From Pandoraea nosoerga (GTDB lineage: Bacteria > Pseudomonadota > Gammaproteobacteria > Burkholderiales > Burkholderiaceae): 64,000 nt of DNA. A program made the position numbers and the translations under genes. Each line of letters begins with the position of its first letter. The stretch's first letter is position 1. Below, piece after piece: positions 9,938 to 19,654 of this stretch. The notes beneath the pieces were generated by a model. That model was not told the origin of the DNA. It saw only the letters and a list, made by a program, of their open reading frames with translations, and ran no database searches. The DNA is taken from assembly GCF_902459585.1 (NCBI RefSeq), contig NZ_CABPSC010000008.1, positions 1 to 64,000 on the forward strand, in the 5' to 3' direction.

Positions 9938-11089
9938 TCAGCCCCTGTGGGTGTAGCGCAGACGCGCCATCTGTTCGGCGCTGTCGGCGAGCAGGCCGGC
10001 GGCGTCGGCGATGGCCTTTTCCAGCGTGGTCGGGCCGAACGTCAGCGAGAAGCAGCCCGAGAACACGCGCGAGAGGCTGTCCAGCGCACTGCGGTCGATG
10101 GCGCCGGAGAGCAGCGACGCCGTCGCGCCAGCCTTGATCGCGACCTGTGCGGCAATCATCGGCGTCTTGCCCGACAGGGTCTGGCCGTCGCTGCGGCCTT
10201 CGCCGGTGATGAGCCAGTCCGCGCCCTCGACCGCCTGGGGCAGGCCGACGCGCTCGGCTACCACTTCCGCGCCCGAGCGGAATTGCGCGCCGAGCAGATG
10301 CAGCGCGAAGCCCAGTCCGCCGGCAGCGCCGGCGCCGGCGCGGCTCGCGGCTTCATTGGCATTGAACGCGCGGTGCGCATGAACGGCAAAATGCGCGATG
10401 GCGCGATCGAGCGGCTCGACCTGCGCTTCGCTCACGCCCTTTTGCGGCCCGAAGATCGCCGTCGCACCTTGCGCGCCGTTGAGCGGATTGTTCACGTCGG
10501 ACATCGCGATCAGTTCGCAGTCCTTGAGCCGGGCGTCGAGACCGTTCAGATCGATCGAGGCCACGCGGTGCAGGGCCGCCGGCACCGGCTGGACGACTTC
10601 GCCGGCCTCGTCGAGCAGACGCGCACCGAGGCCGACGAGCAGGCCCGCACCGCCGTCATTCGTGCTGCTGCCGCCAAGGCCGATGAGCACGCGGCGCGCG
10701 CCCGTATCGAGCAGGGCGCGCAGCAGCTCGCCCAGGCCCACCGTCGAGCGCTCGGCGACCGGCGTCTGCATGCCCACGGGGTCCGTGATGCTCACCACGT
10801 TGGCGCTCTCGAGCACGCCGGTGCCGTCCGGCATGATGCCGTACTCGGCCGTGACCGACGCCTGTCCCGCACCGCGCACCGACAACGGCACACGCCGTCC
10901 GCCGGCCGATAGCAGGGCGTCGAGCGTGCCCTCGCCGCCGTCGGCCATCGGACGCAGGCGCAGGTCGGCGTCCGGGAGCACGCGGGCGATGCCGGACGCG
11001 ACGGCGCGCGCGACTTCTGGCGCGCTCAGCGAACCTTTGAACGAATCGGGAGCGATGACGATGATCGGGGCTTGCGCATTGCTGGACAT
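9938..11089 (-). CDS. Glycerate kinase (GlxK/GarK family)
   Basis: Phosphorylates D-glycerate, usually to 2-phosphoglycerate in this family, linking glyoxylate or glucarate breakdown to glycolysis. The 383-residue product begins MSSNAQAPIIVIAPDSFKGS, the family's N-terminal nucleotide-site signature, and has GLGGSSTNDGGAG in the middle and TGEGRSDGQTLSGK near the C-terminus. The start at 11089 is used since the longer frame to 11326 adds unrelated sequence. It converges on prpD with an 18-base gap and no visible terminator. Nearby genes do not show whether it serves glyoxylate or sugar-acid metabolism. Confidence 0.92.
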   Translation of the reverse strand: MSSNAQAPIIVIAPDSFKGSLSAPEVARAVASGIARVLPDADLRLRPMADGGEGTLDALLSAGGRRVPLSVRGAGQASVTAEYGIMPDGTGVLESANVVSITDPVGMQTPVAERSTVGLGELLRALLDTGARRVLIGLGGSSTNDGGAGLLVGLGARLLDEAGEVVQPVPAALHRVASIDLNGLDARLKDCELIAMSDVNNPLNGAQGATAIFGPQKGVSEAQVEPLDRAIAHFAVHAHRAFNANEAASRAGAGAAGGLGFALHLLGAQFRSGAEVVAERVGLPQAVEGADWLITGEGRSDGQTLSGKTPMIAAQVAIKAGATASLLSGAIDRSALDSLSRVFSGCFSLTFGPTTLEKAIADAAGLLADSAEQMARLRYTHRG

Positions 11090-11546
11090 GGCAATCGGGA
11101 CGGTCGCAAAAATGGGTTGGCAGGGATTGACTGGCGCATCTGGCCCGCCGGCGTCGGCGTCATCGCTTGTGGCGGACCGGCCGCGCGGAAGATCTTTCCG
11201 CGCGGGGGGCGGGGCGCGAACGGGCTTCGGCTCGCGGCGGGATCGGGCGCGAGGCGTCGCGGCGCAGTGTGACAGAAACCAGCAATATACGCGATTCGGG
11301 CCAGCGCGCATTGCGCGAATTGCCATGCTATGAATAACGCGAGTAAGATGAGCGCCCGAAAGGATTCATGAACAAGGCGGCGCGAGCCGCGGCCGGGCAG
11401 GGGTGCGCGAGACGTCCCGCGGCTGCCAGCCATCGTGTGCGCCGTGACCAGATACCAGGTGTCGCCTCCCGACGCGATGTCCGGCCGGCTTCGGCAAACG
11501 GCGGCATCGCGCGGGCGGCGGCCCTTTGCGAGCGTGGAGCCGGGGC
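11090..11546. other. Intergenic region between divergent genes, no gene found
   Basis: This 457-base stretch holds the 5' regions of the glycerate kinase gene (minus) and the small lipoprotein gene (plus). Several reading frames are open, but none shows a recognisable domain or a good ribosome site. No clear operator or terminator was found. Confidence 0.5.
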
Positions 11547-12137
11547 ATGAAGTGGAGCACAAAGCGGGGCGCAAAGCGGAGCATGAAGCCGGGCGCGCAG
11601 CCTGACATTGCGCGAAACACCGATCGGGGCGCCGGGCACGGCGGCGAACCGGCGACGCGCGCGGCCCAGGCGCCCGCAGGCCGCCGTGCGCGCACCATCG
11701 CCGCAGCGGCATTGGGCGCCGCCGTCGTCATGCTGGCCGGGTGCGCACAGACGCCGCCTGCCGTCGCACACGACGATCCGCCGGTGGGCAGCGTCGCCGA
11801 CGTTGCACCGGAAAATGTAAAAGTCGAGACGCTGCCCGCCTATCGTGACACCGTGGAAGACGCCCGCGCCAACGGGGCCGTCTGGCAGGGCTCGTCGAAG
11901 AAGACCCTCGTGCGCGTGAGCGCCTGCACCGCACGGCTATGGAAGAAGCAACTGCCGTATGCGCGGCTCGATCGCAGCAAGGCCGGCCCGGGCCAGACGC
12001 TGCAACTCTCCTCGAACGACGATGGCGTGCTCGCCGTGCTCGACCTCGCGCCGCACAAGTCGGGCAGCGAAGGCTCGCTCTATCTCGGCTCGACCGGCCC
12101 GCAGTCGCTGGCCGACGCAGTCCGCCAGTGCCTGTAA
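11547..12137 (+). CDS. Predicted small lipoprotein of unknown function
   Basis: About 196 residues with a hydrophobic stretch ending in the lipobox MLAGC (Cys near residue 66), so it is probably lipid-anchored after Sec export. The mature part of about 130 residues contains two more cysteines (SACTAR and the penultimate residue) and no domain I recognise. The start at 11547 has TGGAG at a 7-base spacing. The first 50 residues are unusually long and basic for a signal peptide and are encoded by short degenerate repeats, so the true start may be later, for example 11583. It stands alone between glycerate kinase and glpR. Confidence 0.65.
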   Translation: MKWSTKRGAKRSMKPGAQPDIARNTDRGAGHGGEPATRAAQAPAGRRARTIAAAALGAAVVMLAGCAQTPPAVAHDDPPVGSVADVAPENVKVETLPAYRDTVEDARANGAVWQGSSKKTLVRVSACTARLWKKQLPYARLDRSKAGPGQTLQLSSNDDGVLAVLDLAPHKSGSEGSLYLGSTGPQSLADAVRQCL

Positions 12138-12321
12138 GGGCGCCTCGCATGTGTCGAATATAGGCCGCATAACGCACATGACCCGCATAACGCACATAAA
12201 CCGCGTGCCCCGGCTGGCGCCGCGTGACGGCGGGTGAACGTGCGAGCGCCGGGGGCGCGGTATCATGGCGGCGAACGCGCGGCCACCGAACTCGCGCGAA
12301 GGCTTTCCTCAATGCGCGCCG

Positions 12322-13158
12322 ATGTCCTCTACCGATCCCGTTGAAGTTTCCGATGTGTCCGAAGCCGCCGCCGAAGGAGGAGCGGATGCCGGACAGCCGC
12401 CGCTCAACCCGCGCCAGCAGGCGCTGTTCGATGCGGTGCGGCGCGACGGCTTCCTGACGGTCGACGAGCTCGCCGCGCGCTTCGACGTCACGCCGCAGAC
12501 GATTCGGCGCGATATCAATTCCCTCGCGGAACGCAAATGGGTGCGGCGATATCACGGCGGCGTCGGGTTGCCGGGCGGCGCGGAAAACGAAGCTTACGAC
12601 GCTCGCCAGACGCAGCTCGCCGAGGAGAAGCGCCGCATTGCCGCTCGTCTGGCCGAACAGATTCCCGATCACGCCTCGCTGTTCATCAACCTGGGCACCA
12701 CGACCGAGGCAGTGGCGCGCGCCCTGTCGCGCCATCGCGGCCTGCGTGTGATCACGAACAACCTCCACGTGGCGGCCATGATGAGCAGCTATCCCGACGC
12801 CGAAGTGATCATTGCCGGCGGCGTGGTGCGCGCGCGCGATCAGGGGGTGACGGGCGAGGCCACGCTCGACTTCATCCGCCAGTTCAAGGTCGACTTCGGC
12901 ATCATCGGCATTTCCGCCATCGATCCGGACGGCACCCTGCGCGATTTCGACTATCGCGAGGTCCGGGTCGCCGAGGCGATCATCGCGCATTCGCGCACCG
13001 TGTTTCTCGCGGCCGACCACAGCAAGTTCGGCCGGCCTGCGCTGGTGCGCCTCGGCCATCTGTCGCAGATCGACGCGCTTTTCACCGACCGGCCCGTGCC
13101 GCACGGCATGGCGCAGGTGATCGCCGAGGCCGGCACGCAGGTGCACGTGGTCGACTGA
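12322..13158 (+). CDS. glpR: DeoR-family glycerol-3-phosphate regulon repressor GlpR
   Basis: N-terminal DeoR helix-turn-helix (LTVDELAARFDVTPQTIRRD) followed by a DeoR sensor domain with the phosphosugar-site motif INLGTTTEAVA. About 278 residues from ATG 12322; an in-frame ATG at 12265 would add 19 residues. It lies directly upstream of glpD in the same direction. The gap between them carries a near-perfect match to the classical GlpR operator, so repression of glpD-glpK relieved by glycerol-3-phosphate is the likely role. Confidence 0.9.
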   Translation: MSSTDPVEVSDVSEAAAEGGADAGQPPLNPRQQALFDAVRRDGFLTVDELAARFDVTPQTIRRDINSLAERKWVRRYHGGVGLPGGAENEAYDARQTQLAEEKRRIAARLAEQIPDHASLFINLGTTTEAVARALSRHRGLRVITNNLHVAAMMSSYPDAEVIIAGGVVRARDQGVTGEATLDFIRQFKVDFGIIGISAIDPDGTLRDFDYREVRVAEAIIAHSRTVFLAADHSKFGRPALVRLGHLSQIDALFTDRPVPHGMAQVIAEAGTQVHVVD

Positions 13159-13173
13159 CCCGGGGAACGGGAG

Positions 13174-13189
13174 TGTGCGAATTCGCACA
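13174..13189. promoter_or_regulatory. Palindrome upstream of glpD, possible second GlpR site
   Basis: TGTGCGAATTCGCACA is a perfect 16-base palindrome 16 bases after the glpR stop. Its halves resemble the GlpR operator but with TGCG in place of TTCG. Related TTCGAA elements recur around 13211, 13242 and 13304. Confidence 0.5.
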
Positions 13190-13253
13190 TGGCGACGTGT
13201 CAATGCGCGAATTCGAAACTCGTGGGGTGTTGTCTGTTAGAATTCGAATATCA

Positions 13254-13271
13254 ATGTTCGAAAACGAACAT
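13254..13271. promoter_or_regulatory. GlpR operator
   Basis: ATGTTCGAAAACGAACAT is a perfect inverted repeat (ATGTTCG-AAAA-CGAACAT) that fits the Escherichia coli GlpR operator consensus ATGTTCG-WTAW-CGAACAT with one central mismatch. It lies about 100 bases before the glpD start, between glpR and glpD. Confidence 0.85.
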
Positions 13272-13371
13272 CGCATGGGACGTTGGCGAACATTGGCAAC
13301 GCCATTCGAACCGAGGCCAGCCTGCCGGATTCGAATTTCGATGACTTGACGCTCACGACCGGGAGCCGCAC

Positions 13372-14931
13372 GTGCACACAGCCGCCCAATCGCCATCGGA
13401 CAACCGCCTCGCGCCGTATGACCTGCTGGTCGTCGGCGGCGGCATCAACGGCGCCGGGATTGCGCGCGACGCGGCCGGGCGCGGGCTGCGCGTGCTGCTC
13501 GTCGAACAGGACGATCTGGCCTCGCACACGTCCTCGGCCAGCACCAAGCTCATTCACGGCGGCCTGCGCTATCTCGAGTATTACGAGTTCGGCCTGGTGC
13601 GCAAGGCGTTGCAGGAACGCGAGGTGCTGCTGCGCGCCGCGCCGCATATCATGTGGCCGTTGCGCTTCGTCATGCCGCACATGCCCAATCTGCGCCCGGC
13701 ATGGCTCATTCGCGCCGGCCTGTTCCTCTACGATCACCTCGCGCGTCGCGAAATCCTGCCGGGCTCGCGCGGCATCGATCTGCGCCGCCATCGTGCGGGC
13801 GCGCCGCTGCGCCGCAATCTACGGCGCGGCTTCGTGTATTCCGACGGTTGGGTGCAGGACGCGCGTCTGGTCGTGCTCAACGCCCAGGACGCCGCCGAGC
13901 GCGGCGCCACGATCCTGACGCGCACGCGGCTGACGGGCGCCGAGCGCGGCGAACACCTGTGGAGCGCCACGCTCGAGACGACCGACGGCGGGCCGCCGTG
14001 CGTGCAGACCGTGCGCGCGCGGGCCATGGTCAATGCGGCGGGCCCGTGGGTCGGCCATTTGCTCGGCGACGTGCTGCACCAGCGCTCGACTCACCGCATT
14101 CGCAACGTCAAGGGCAGCCACATCGTCACGCGCAGGCTGTTCGATCACGACCACGCCTACATCTTTCAGAATCCGGACAAGCGCATCATCTTCGCGATTC
14201 CGTATGAGCGCGAATTCACGCTCATCGGCACGACCGACGTCGAATACGGCGGCGACCCCGCGCAGGTCGCGATCAGCGACGACGAAATCGCCTACCTGTG
14301 CAAGTCCGCAAGCGAGTACTTCACGCAACCGATCACGCCGGCGGACGTCGTCTGGACCTATGCGGGCGTGCGTCCGCTGATGGAGGAAGACGTCGCCAAC
14401 CCGTCGGCGGTCACGCGCGATTACAAGCTCGAGCTCGATGCGCCGCCGGGACGGGCGCCGATGCTCTCGGTGTTCGGCGGCAAGATCACGACGTATCGGC
14501 GTCTGGCCGAGGAAGCGATGTCGCACCTGCATGCTCCGCTCGGCTTCACGCAGGGCGACTGGACGGCCGGCGCCGCGCTGCCGGGCGGCGACATGGCCGA
14601 GCCCGACGTCGGCGCCTTCGAGGCCTCGCTGCGCGCGCAACTGCCGTGGCTGCCGGCAGCGCTGGCGTACCGCTACGCGCGCACCTACGGCACGCGCACG
14701 CGCGTGCTCCTGGGCGACGCAACCTCGCTCGGCAGTCTGGGCGAGTGCGTGTGCGGCGATCTCTACGAGGCCGAGCTGCGCTATCTCGTGCAGCACGAAT
14801 GGGCGCGCACGGCGCAGGACGTGCTCTGGCGCCGCACCAAGCTGGGCCTGCACGTCGGGCCGGAAGGCGAGGCGAGCGTGCGGCAATGGTTCGCGCGGCA
14901 CATGGCGATGGTGCCCGAGGCGGTTGCATAG
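13372..14931 (+). CDS. glpD: Aerobic glycerol-3-phosphate dehydrogenase GlpD
   Basis: FAD enzyme oxidising sn-glycerol-3-phosphate to dihydroxyacetone phosphate and passing electrons to quinone at the membrane. The 519-residue product has an N-terminal FAD-binding motif VVGGGINGAGIARDAAGRG (residues about 20-38), the GlpD segment STKLIHGGLRYLEYYEF, and the conserved GTTDVEY and YAGVRPL segments. The GTG start at 13372 has GGGAG 7 bases upstream; no ATG fits. It follows glpR and its operators and precedes glpK by 93 bases. Confidence 0.95.
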   Translation: MHTAAQSPSDNRLAPYDLLVVGGGINGAGIARDAAGRGLRVLLVEQDDLASHTSSASTKLIHGGLRYLEYYEFGLVRKALQEREVLLRAAPHIMWPLRFVMPHMPNLRPAWLIRAGLFLYDHLARREILPGSRGIDLRRHRAGAPLRRNLRRGFVYSDGWVQDARLVVLNAQDAAERGATILTRTRLTGAERGEHLWSATLETTDGGPPCVQTVRARAMVNAAGPWVGHLLGDVLHQRSTHRIRNVKGSHIVTRRLFDHDHAYIFQNPDKRIIFAIPYEREFTLIGTTDVEYGGDPAQVAISDDEIAYLCKSASEYFTQPITPADVVWTYAGVRPLMEEDVANPSAVTRDYKLELDAPPGRAPMLSVFGGKITTYRRLAEEAMSHLHAPLGFTQGDWTAGAALPGGDMAEPDVGAFEASLRAQLPWLPAALAYRYARTYGTRTRVLLGDATSLGSLGECVCGDLYEAELRYLVQHEWARTAQDVLWRRTKLGLHVGPEGEASVRQWFARHMAMVPEAVA

Positions 14932-14948
14932 GCAGTGCAGGGCAGCAA

Positions 14949-14984
14949 GGGCGGCAGGGGCGGCAGGGGCGGCAGGGGCCGCAG
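14949..14984 (+). repeat. 9-bp tandem repeat between glpD and glpK
   Basis: Four copies of GGGCGGCAG (the last reads GGGCCGCAG), preceded by a degenerate fifth copy. The repeats occupy the short glpD-glpK spacer just upstream of the glpK ribosome site. Confidence 0.8.
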
Positions 14985-15024
14985 CGCCGCGCAACTCACA
15001 CGAAAACCACAGGAGACGGGCGCA

Positions 15025-16527
15025 ATGGCACGAGGCGCATACATCCTCGCGTTCGACCAGGGAACGACGAGCTCCCGGGCATTGCTGTTCGATCGCGACG
15101 GTCACGTCGTGGCGACGGCGCAAAAGGAGTTCCGACAGATCTATCCGCATCCCGGCTGGGTCGAACACGATCCGCGCGAAATCTGGGCGACGCAGGCCGG
15201 TGTGGCCGCCGAGGCGCTCACGCATGCCGGCGTCGCGGGCAGCGAGATCGCGGCCATCGGCATCACGAACCAGCGCGAGACGACCGTCGTCTGGGACCGC
15301 CGCACGGGCGAGCCCGTCTACAACGCCATCGTGTGGCAGGACCGTCGCACGGCCGATTTCTGCGACCGCCTGCGCGGGGACGGCTCGGAGCCGCTCATCG
15401 CGAGTCGCACGGGGCTGCGCGTCGACGCGTATTTCTCCGGCAGCAAGATCCGCTGGATTCTCGATAACGTCGAAGGCGCGCGCGAGGCGGCGCAGGCCGG
15501 ACATCTCGCGTTCGGCACCGTCGACAGCTGGCTCGTGTGGCATCTTACCGGCGGCAAGCTGCACGTGACCGACGTCTCGAACGCATCGCGCACGATGCTC
15601 TTCAACATCCATACGCTCGCCTGGGACGACGAACTGCTCGCGCTGCTCGGCGTGCCGCGCAGCATGCTGCCCGAGGTGCGCTCCTCGAGCGAGGTCTACG
15701 GTCATACGGCCACGTCCCTGTTCTCCGCCCCGGTGCCGATCGCGGGCATGGCGGGCGATCAGCAGGCGGCGCTATTCGGGCAGATGTGCCTGTCGCCGGG
15801 CATGGTGAAGAACACCTACGGCACGGGCTGCTTCATGGTGATGAACACCGGCGGCAAGCCGCAGGCGTCGAGCCACAATCTGCTCACGACCGTGGCGTGG
15901 AAGATCGGCGAGCGGGTCGACTATGCGCTCGAAGGCAGCATCTTCATCGGCGGCGCGGTCGTGCAATGGCTGCGCGACGGGCTGGGGATCATCCGTCACT
16001 CGCGCGATGTCGAAGCGCTTGCCACGAGCGTGCCCAATGCAGACGGCGTAGTGCTGGTGCCGGCCTTCGCGGGACTTGGCGCGCCGCACTGGCAGCCGCG
16101 TGCGCGCGGCACCCTGTTCGGCGCGACGCGTGGCACCACGGCCGCCCATGTGGCGCGCGCGGCGCTCGACAGCATCGCATTCCAGACGCTCGACGTGCTG
16201 CGCGCCATGGAGGCCGACGCCGGCATGCACGTCTCGGAGCTGCGCGTGGACGGCGGCGCGGCGGCGAACGATCTGCTCATGCAGTGGCAGGCGGATCTGC
16301 TCGGGGCGGACGTCGTGCGCCCGAAAGTGATCGAAACGACGGCGGCGGGCGCCGCCTATCTTGCCGGGCTTGCGGTGGGCTTTTGGCCCGACATCGACAC
16401 CCTGGAGCGGCAGTGGCAATTGCACCAACGCTTCTCGCGCAAGCTGCCCGAGGACGAAGTGGCGCGCGCGGTCGCCGGCTGGCAGCGCGCGGTGCGCGCC
16501 GCGAAAGCGTGGGCCGAAGAGGCCTGA
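15025..16527 (+). CDS. glpK: Glycerol kinase GlpK
   Basis: FGGY-family kinase making glycerol-3-phosphate from glycerol and ATP. The 500-residue product has the N-terminal phosphate-binding segment [14 protein letters not shown], the substrate-site [14 protein letters not shown] and IVWQDRRT, and C-terminal nucleotide-binding segments [13 protein letters not shown] and [10 protein letters not shown]. Start ATG 15025 is preceded by AGGAGA. The trio glpR-glpD-glpK has no glpF glycerol facilitator beside it in this window. Confidence 0.96.
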   Translation: MARGAYILAFDQGTTSSRALLFDRDGHVVATAQKEFRQIYPHPGWVEHDPREIWATQAGVAAEALTHAGVAGSEIAAIGITNQRETTVVWDRRTGEPVYNAIVWQDRRTADFCDRLRGDGSEPLIASRTGLRVDAYFSGSKIRWILDNVEGAREAAQAGHLAFGTVDSWLVWHLTGGKLHVTDVSNASRTMLFNIHTLAWDDELLALLGVPRSMLPEVRSSSEVYGHTATSLFSAPVPIAGMAGDQQAALFGQMCLSPGMVKNTYGTGCFMVMNTGGKPQASSHNLLTTVAWKIGERVDYALEGSIFIGGAVVQWLRDGLGIIRHSRDVEALATSVPNADGVVLVPAFAGLGAPHWQPRARGTLFGATRGTTAAHVARAALDSIAFQTLDVLRAMEADAGMHVSELRVDGGAAANDLLMQWQADLLGADVVRPKVIETTAAGAAYLAGLAVGFWPDIDTLERQWQLHQRFSRKLPEDEVARAVAGWQRAVRAAKAWAEEA

Positions 16528-17333
16528 AGGATTCGCTGCGCAATTCGCTCGGGTGACGGCGCGGCGTGCGCGGCTTTAGCGCATCGCCCGTCCCGGGGCG
16601 ACGTGGCGGCGATCGCCGATCGCATCGTGCCGGCGGTGCCGCCAGCTCGCACAGCGCTCGCGTGGATGGCGACGGGCGGACTTGGCCGGACTCGCCGGCG
16701 CGAGCGACCGGACGCAGGGACTGAGGGCGCAAGGCCCGGTGCGGCGCATTTGCATGATCCCCTCCCCGAAAAGCTTCCGTCGTCCGACCGTTGCGGCCGT
16801 CGTCGTTCAGAGGTGCAATCCGTCCGCGTCCGGGGCGCTCCCGGCGGAGGATCTGGCATCGGGCGTGCCGGGGCCATGTGGCGTGCATGGCGTAATTTCC
16901 CGAGGCAACCGATCCTGGCGAAGAGGCTTCCCCAGAAGCGGACGGTTTGCCTCCACATCAATGCGAGAAGCATGCCAGACGCTGCAACCCGTTGAATTGG
17001 CGGGGAAGTTCGGAAAGCGAAACAGGGCGCCGCCAGGCGTGCGGCGAAAAGTGTTTCAGGAATGAACACGATCGCGGCGACGAAGCTCGGGGGCAATGCC
17101 CGGGCTTGCACGGCGGCAGGGCGCCGTGTACCACACTGCCCATGAGCGCGGCGCGTCCGGCGTCAGGCGCGCCGCCCGATCGCGTTCGCCGTGACAGCCG
17201 CGGTGACGGCAAATTGGGCAAAGCACTTGACACTCAACGCCCACGGGCGTTTGCGCCGGCGGCGACCGACTTATGCAGAGGGTTATCAACAGTCGCTGTG
17301 GATATCCTGCGCCGCCGGATTGGCATGCGACAA
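16528..17333. other. 806-base region without a recognisable gene
   Basis: Both neighbouring genes end here (glpK from the left, the FAH-family gene from the right). Open frames on either strand have shadow-like composition, no domain, and no convincing start. A short inverted repeat AACGCCC-AC-GGGCGTT at 17238-17253 could help end the minus-strand FAH transcript. I could not identify anything else. Confidence 0.5.
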
Positions 17334-18038
17334 TCAGACCGCCGGTTTCTGGCCGATGGTAAAAGCGATCTCGCCCACGCCTGCCACGCCCGCCGTGACT
17401 TTGTCGCCCGGCTCGAGCGCGCCGACACCGGCGGGCGTGCCCGTGAAGATGAGGTCGCCCGGCGCCAGCTTCACGCTGCGCGAGATTTCCGCGATCAGAT
17501 CGGGCACCGACCAGATCAACTCGTCGAGGTCGCCGCTCTGGCGGTTCTCGCCGTTCACGTCCAGCCACACGCGGCCCTTGCCGGGATGGCCGATGTCGGC
17601 CACGGCGTGCAACTCGCCGCACGGCGCCGATGCATCGAACGCCTTGCCCCAGTCCCACGGCCGGCGCGTGTCCTTGGCCTGTTGCTGCAGATCGCGGCGC
17701 GTGAGGTCGACACCCACGCCATAGCCCCACACCAGCGAAAGCGCTTGCGAGGCGTCGACGTTCTCGCCGCCGGCGCCGAGCGCTACCACCAGTTCGATTT
17801 CGTGATGCAGCTCGCTCGTGAGCGGCGGGTAGGGCAGCGTGCCCTGCGCGGCCACCACGGCGTCGGCCGGCTTCATGAAGAAGAACGGCGGTTCGCGATC
17901 GGGGTTGCTGCCCATCTCGCGTGCATGCGCGGCGTAGTTGCGCCCGACGCAGAACACGCGGCGAACGGGAAAGCGGGCATCGCTGCCGGCAATGGCGACC
18001 GACGCCTGCGGCGGCGCGGAAATGACGAATTGGCTCAT
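17334..18038 (-). CDS. Fumarylacetoacetate hydrolase family protein
   Basis: A 234-residue single-domain FAH protein, with FCVGRNYAAHAREMG near residue 30, the metal-binding EIELVV acidic pair, GYGVGVDLTRRDLQ, and GDLIFTGTPAGVG. Members cleave C-C bonds in acylpyruvates; fumarylpyruvate or acylpyruvate hydrolase in the gentisate or salicylate pathway is the closest guess by length and motifs. It lies 69 bases downstream of the VOC gene on the same strand, suggesting a two-gene operon controlled by the divergent LysR regulator. The substrate is not determined by the sequence. Confidence 0.85.
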   Translation of the reverse strand: MSQFVISAPPQASVAIAGSDARFPVRRVFCVGRNYAAHAREMGSNPDREPPFFFMKPADAVVAAQGTLPYPPLTSELHHEIELVVALGAGGENVDASQALSLVWGYGVGVDLTRRDLQQQAKDTRRPWDWGKAFDASAPCGELHAVADIGHPGKGRVWLDVNGENRQSGDLDELIWSVPDLIAEISRSVKLAPGDLIFTGTPAGVGALEPGDKVTAGVAGVGEIAFTIGQKPAV

Positions 18039-18107
18039 GAGAAGACTCTTGGCGAAAACGGAAAATTCGATGAAACGAAACCTTGGAAGACCCCGGGGGC
18101 CGCGCGC

Positions 18108-18527
18108 TTACTTCGCGAAGACCTGCGACATGTCGGCAAATGCCTTGAACTCCAGCGCGTTGCCGGCCGGATCGTAAAAGAACAGCGTCGCCTGCTCGCC
18201 GACCTGTCCGGCGAAGCGGATGTGCGGCTCGATCACGAAGCGCGTGCCGGCGGCGCGAAGGCGCTCGGCCAGCGCGTGCCACGCCGGCATGTCAAGGATA
18301 ACGCCGAAATGCGGCACGGGAACCTCGTCGCCGTCCACCGGGTTGGTGATGCGCTTGCCGGCCCGCTCCGGCGAGAGGTGCGCGACCAGTTGGTGCCCGA
18401 AGAAATCGAAGTCGATCCAGTGATCCGAGCTGCGGCCTTCGGCGCAGCCCATCACGCCGCCGTAGAAGCGGCGGGCCGCTTCGAGGTCGTCTACGGGGAA
18501 GGCGAGGTGAAAGAGCGGGGTGGTCAT
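18108..18527 (-). CDS. VOC (glyoxalase/dioxygenase-fold) family protein
   Basis: A 139-residue vicinal-oxygen-chelate protein with two beta-alpha-beta modules. Candidate metal ligands are His7, His73 (VPHFGV) and Glu126 (NALEFKAF), a 2-His-1-Glu set as in extradiol dioxygenases and glyoxalases. The start at 18527 gives the usual [15 protein letters not shown] opening. First gene of a probable operon with the FAH-family hydrolase, divergent from a LysR regulator. A catabolic role on an aromatic or acylpyruvate intermediate is inference from this pairing only. Confidence 0.85.
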   Translation of the reverse strand: MTTPLFHLAFPVDDLEAARRFYGGVMGCAEGRSSDHWIDFDFFGHQLVAHLSPERAGKRITNPVDGDEVPVPHFGVILDMPAWHALAERLRAAGTRFVIEPHIRFAGQVGEQATLFFYDPAGNALEFKAFADMSQVFAK

Positions 18528-18659
18528 CAGGGACTCCGGGGCGATGTTTGGGAAAACGGATGCCGTCACGCCCGGCGGGCGCGCGACCGTTCGTGGGCGG
18601 CGACGCTGGGCATCGCCGATTTGCGCTACATTCTATCCATCGATAAAAGTAATCAGAAA

Positions 18660-18670
18660 CGAATAATTCG
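18660..18670. promoter_or_regulatory. Possible LysR-type operator in VOC/lysR divergent region
   Basis: CGAATAATTCG is a perfect short palindrome in an AT-rich patch 28 bases before the lysR start; flanking TATCCATCGATA and TTTCGATAGATG form a looser wider symmetry. Its location between a LysR gene and the divergent operon fits an autoregulatory LysR site. Confidence 0.4.
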
Positions 18671-18697
18671 TCCGCTCAGCAACATATTTTTCGATAG

Positions 18698-19654
18698 ATG
18701 ATCCGCTACCTGAAAACCTTCGTCACGGCAGCCGAAACGGCGTCCTTTTCCGCGGCGGGTGCGCGTCTCGGGCTCACGCAATCGGCCGTGAGCGCTCAGA
18801 TCCAACGGCTCGAAGAGGACCTCGGCGTGCAACTGTTCGAGCGCACCGGCCGCGCCGTTTCTCTCTCCGACGACGGCCGCCGTTTGCTCGCGCAGGCGCA
18901 GGGCGTGATCGCGGGGTATCAGGCGATGCGGGGTGAAGCCGACGCGCGAGGCATGCAGGCGGCGCTCGCGCCCATCCATGTCGGCGCGATCCTGACGGCG
19001 CAACTGGGCTTGCTGCCCGGTGCGGTGCGACGCTGGGCCTCGCTCGGTGCGATGCCGCACCTGAACATCGTGCCGGGCATGTCAGTGCAGTTGCTCGCGC
19101 AACTCGATGCGAAGGCGCTCGATCTGGCGGTGATGATCCGTCCGCGCATCGGCGTGCCGGCAGACATGAAGTGGCGCACGCTCATGCTGGAGCCCTACGT
19201 TGCCATTGCGCCGAAGGGTGTCCGCGGCACGGTCGCCGACTGGGCCGCGTCGTTGCCGTTCGTGCGCTACAACCGTCGGTCGTATGGCGGCGAACTGGTC
19301 GAGCGCTATCTGCGCCGCCATCGCCTGTGGGTGCGCGAGGGCGTGGAGCTCGACGAACCGGAAGTGATCCTGCGCATGGTGCGCGCGCGGCTGGGCTGGT
19401 CGATCGTTCCGGCCACGTTGATCGGTCTGCCGGTGGACGGGAAACCGTCGGCGACGGCCGGCGGGCATGCCGCTCCGAAGGCCGCCGTCGCCGACGTACA
19501 GGTGTTGCCGCTCCGCGGCGCGCCGCTCACGCGCGAGTTGGGCGTGCTGGTTCGCCAGTCCGCACTCAAGCGCGCGCCCGTCGGCACGCTGATGCAGTGC
19601 CTGACCGACGAGGCGCGCGCGCGAACCGGCGAGGCCGGGTCAGTGGCGCGGTAG
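18698..19654 (+). CDS. LysR-family transcriptional regulator
   Basis: A 318-residue LTTR with an N-terminal winged helix-turn-helix (SFSAAGARLGLTQSAVSAQIQRL, residues about 16-38) and a C-terminal type-2 periplasmic-binding-like effector domain. It is divergent from the VOC/FAH genes 170 bases away, which is the classical arrangement for an LTTR and its target. The last 15 bases overlap the 3' end of the convergent outer-membrane efflux gene. Its effector is unknown. Confidence 0.9.
   Translation: MIRYLKTFVTAAETASFSAAGARLGLTQSAVSAQIQRLEEDLGVQLFERTGRAVSLSDDGRRLLAQAQGVIAGYQAMRGEADARGMQAALAPIHVGAILTAQLGLLPGAVRRWASLGAMPHLNIVPGMSVQLLAQLDAKALDLAVMIRPRIGVPADMKWRTLMLEPYVAIAPKGVRGTVADWAASLPFVRYNRRSYGGELVERYLRRHRLWVREGVELDEPEVILRMVRARLGWSIVPATLIGLPVDGKPSATAGGHAAPKAAVADVQVLPLRGAPLTRELGVLVRQSALKRAPVGTLMQCLTDEARARTGEAGSVAR

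Noticed and set aside
16356-17111. 251-codon minus-strand frame in the glpK-FAH gap
   Set aside because: A large part is antisense to glpK; the rest has no domain, no good ribosome site and shadow-like composition.
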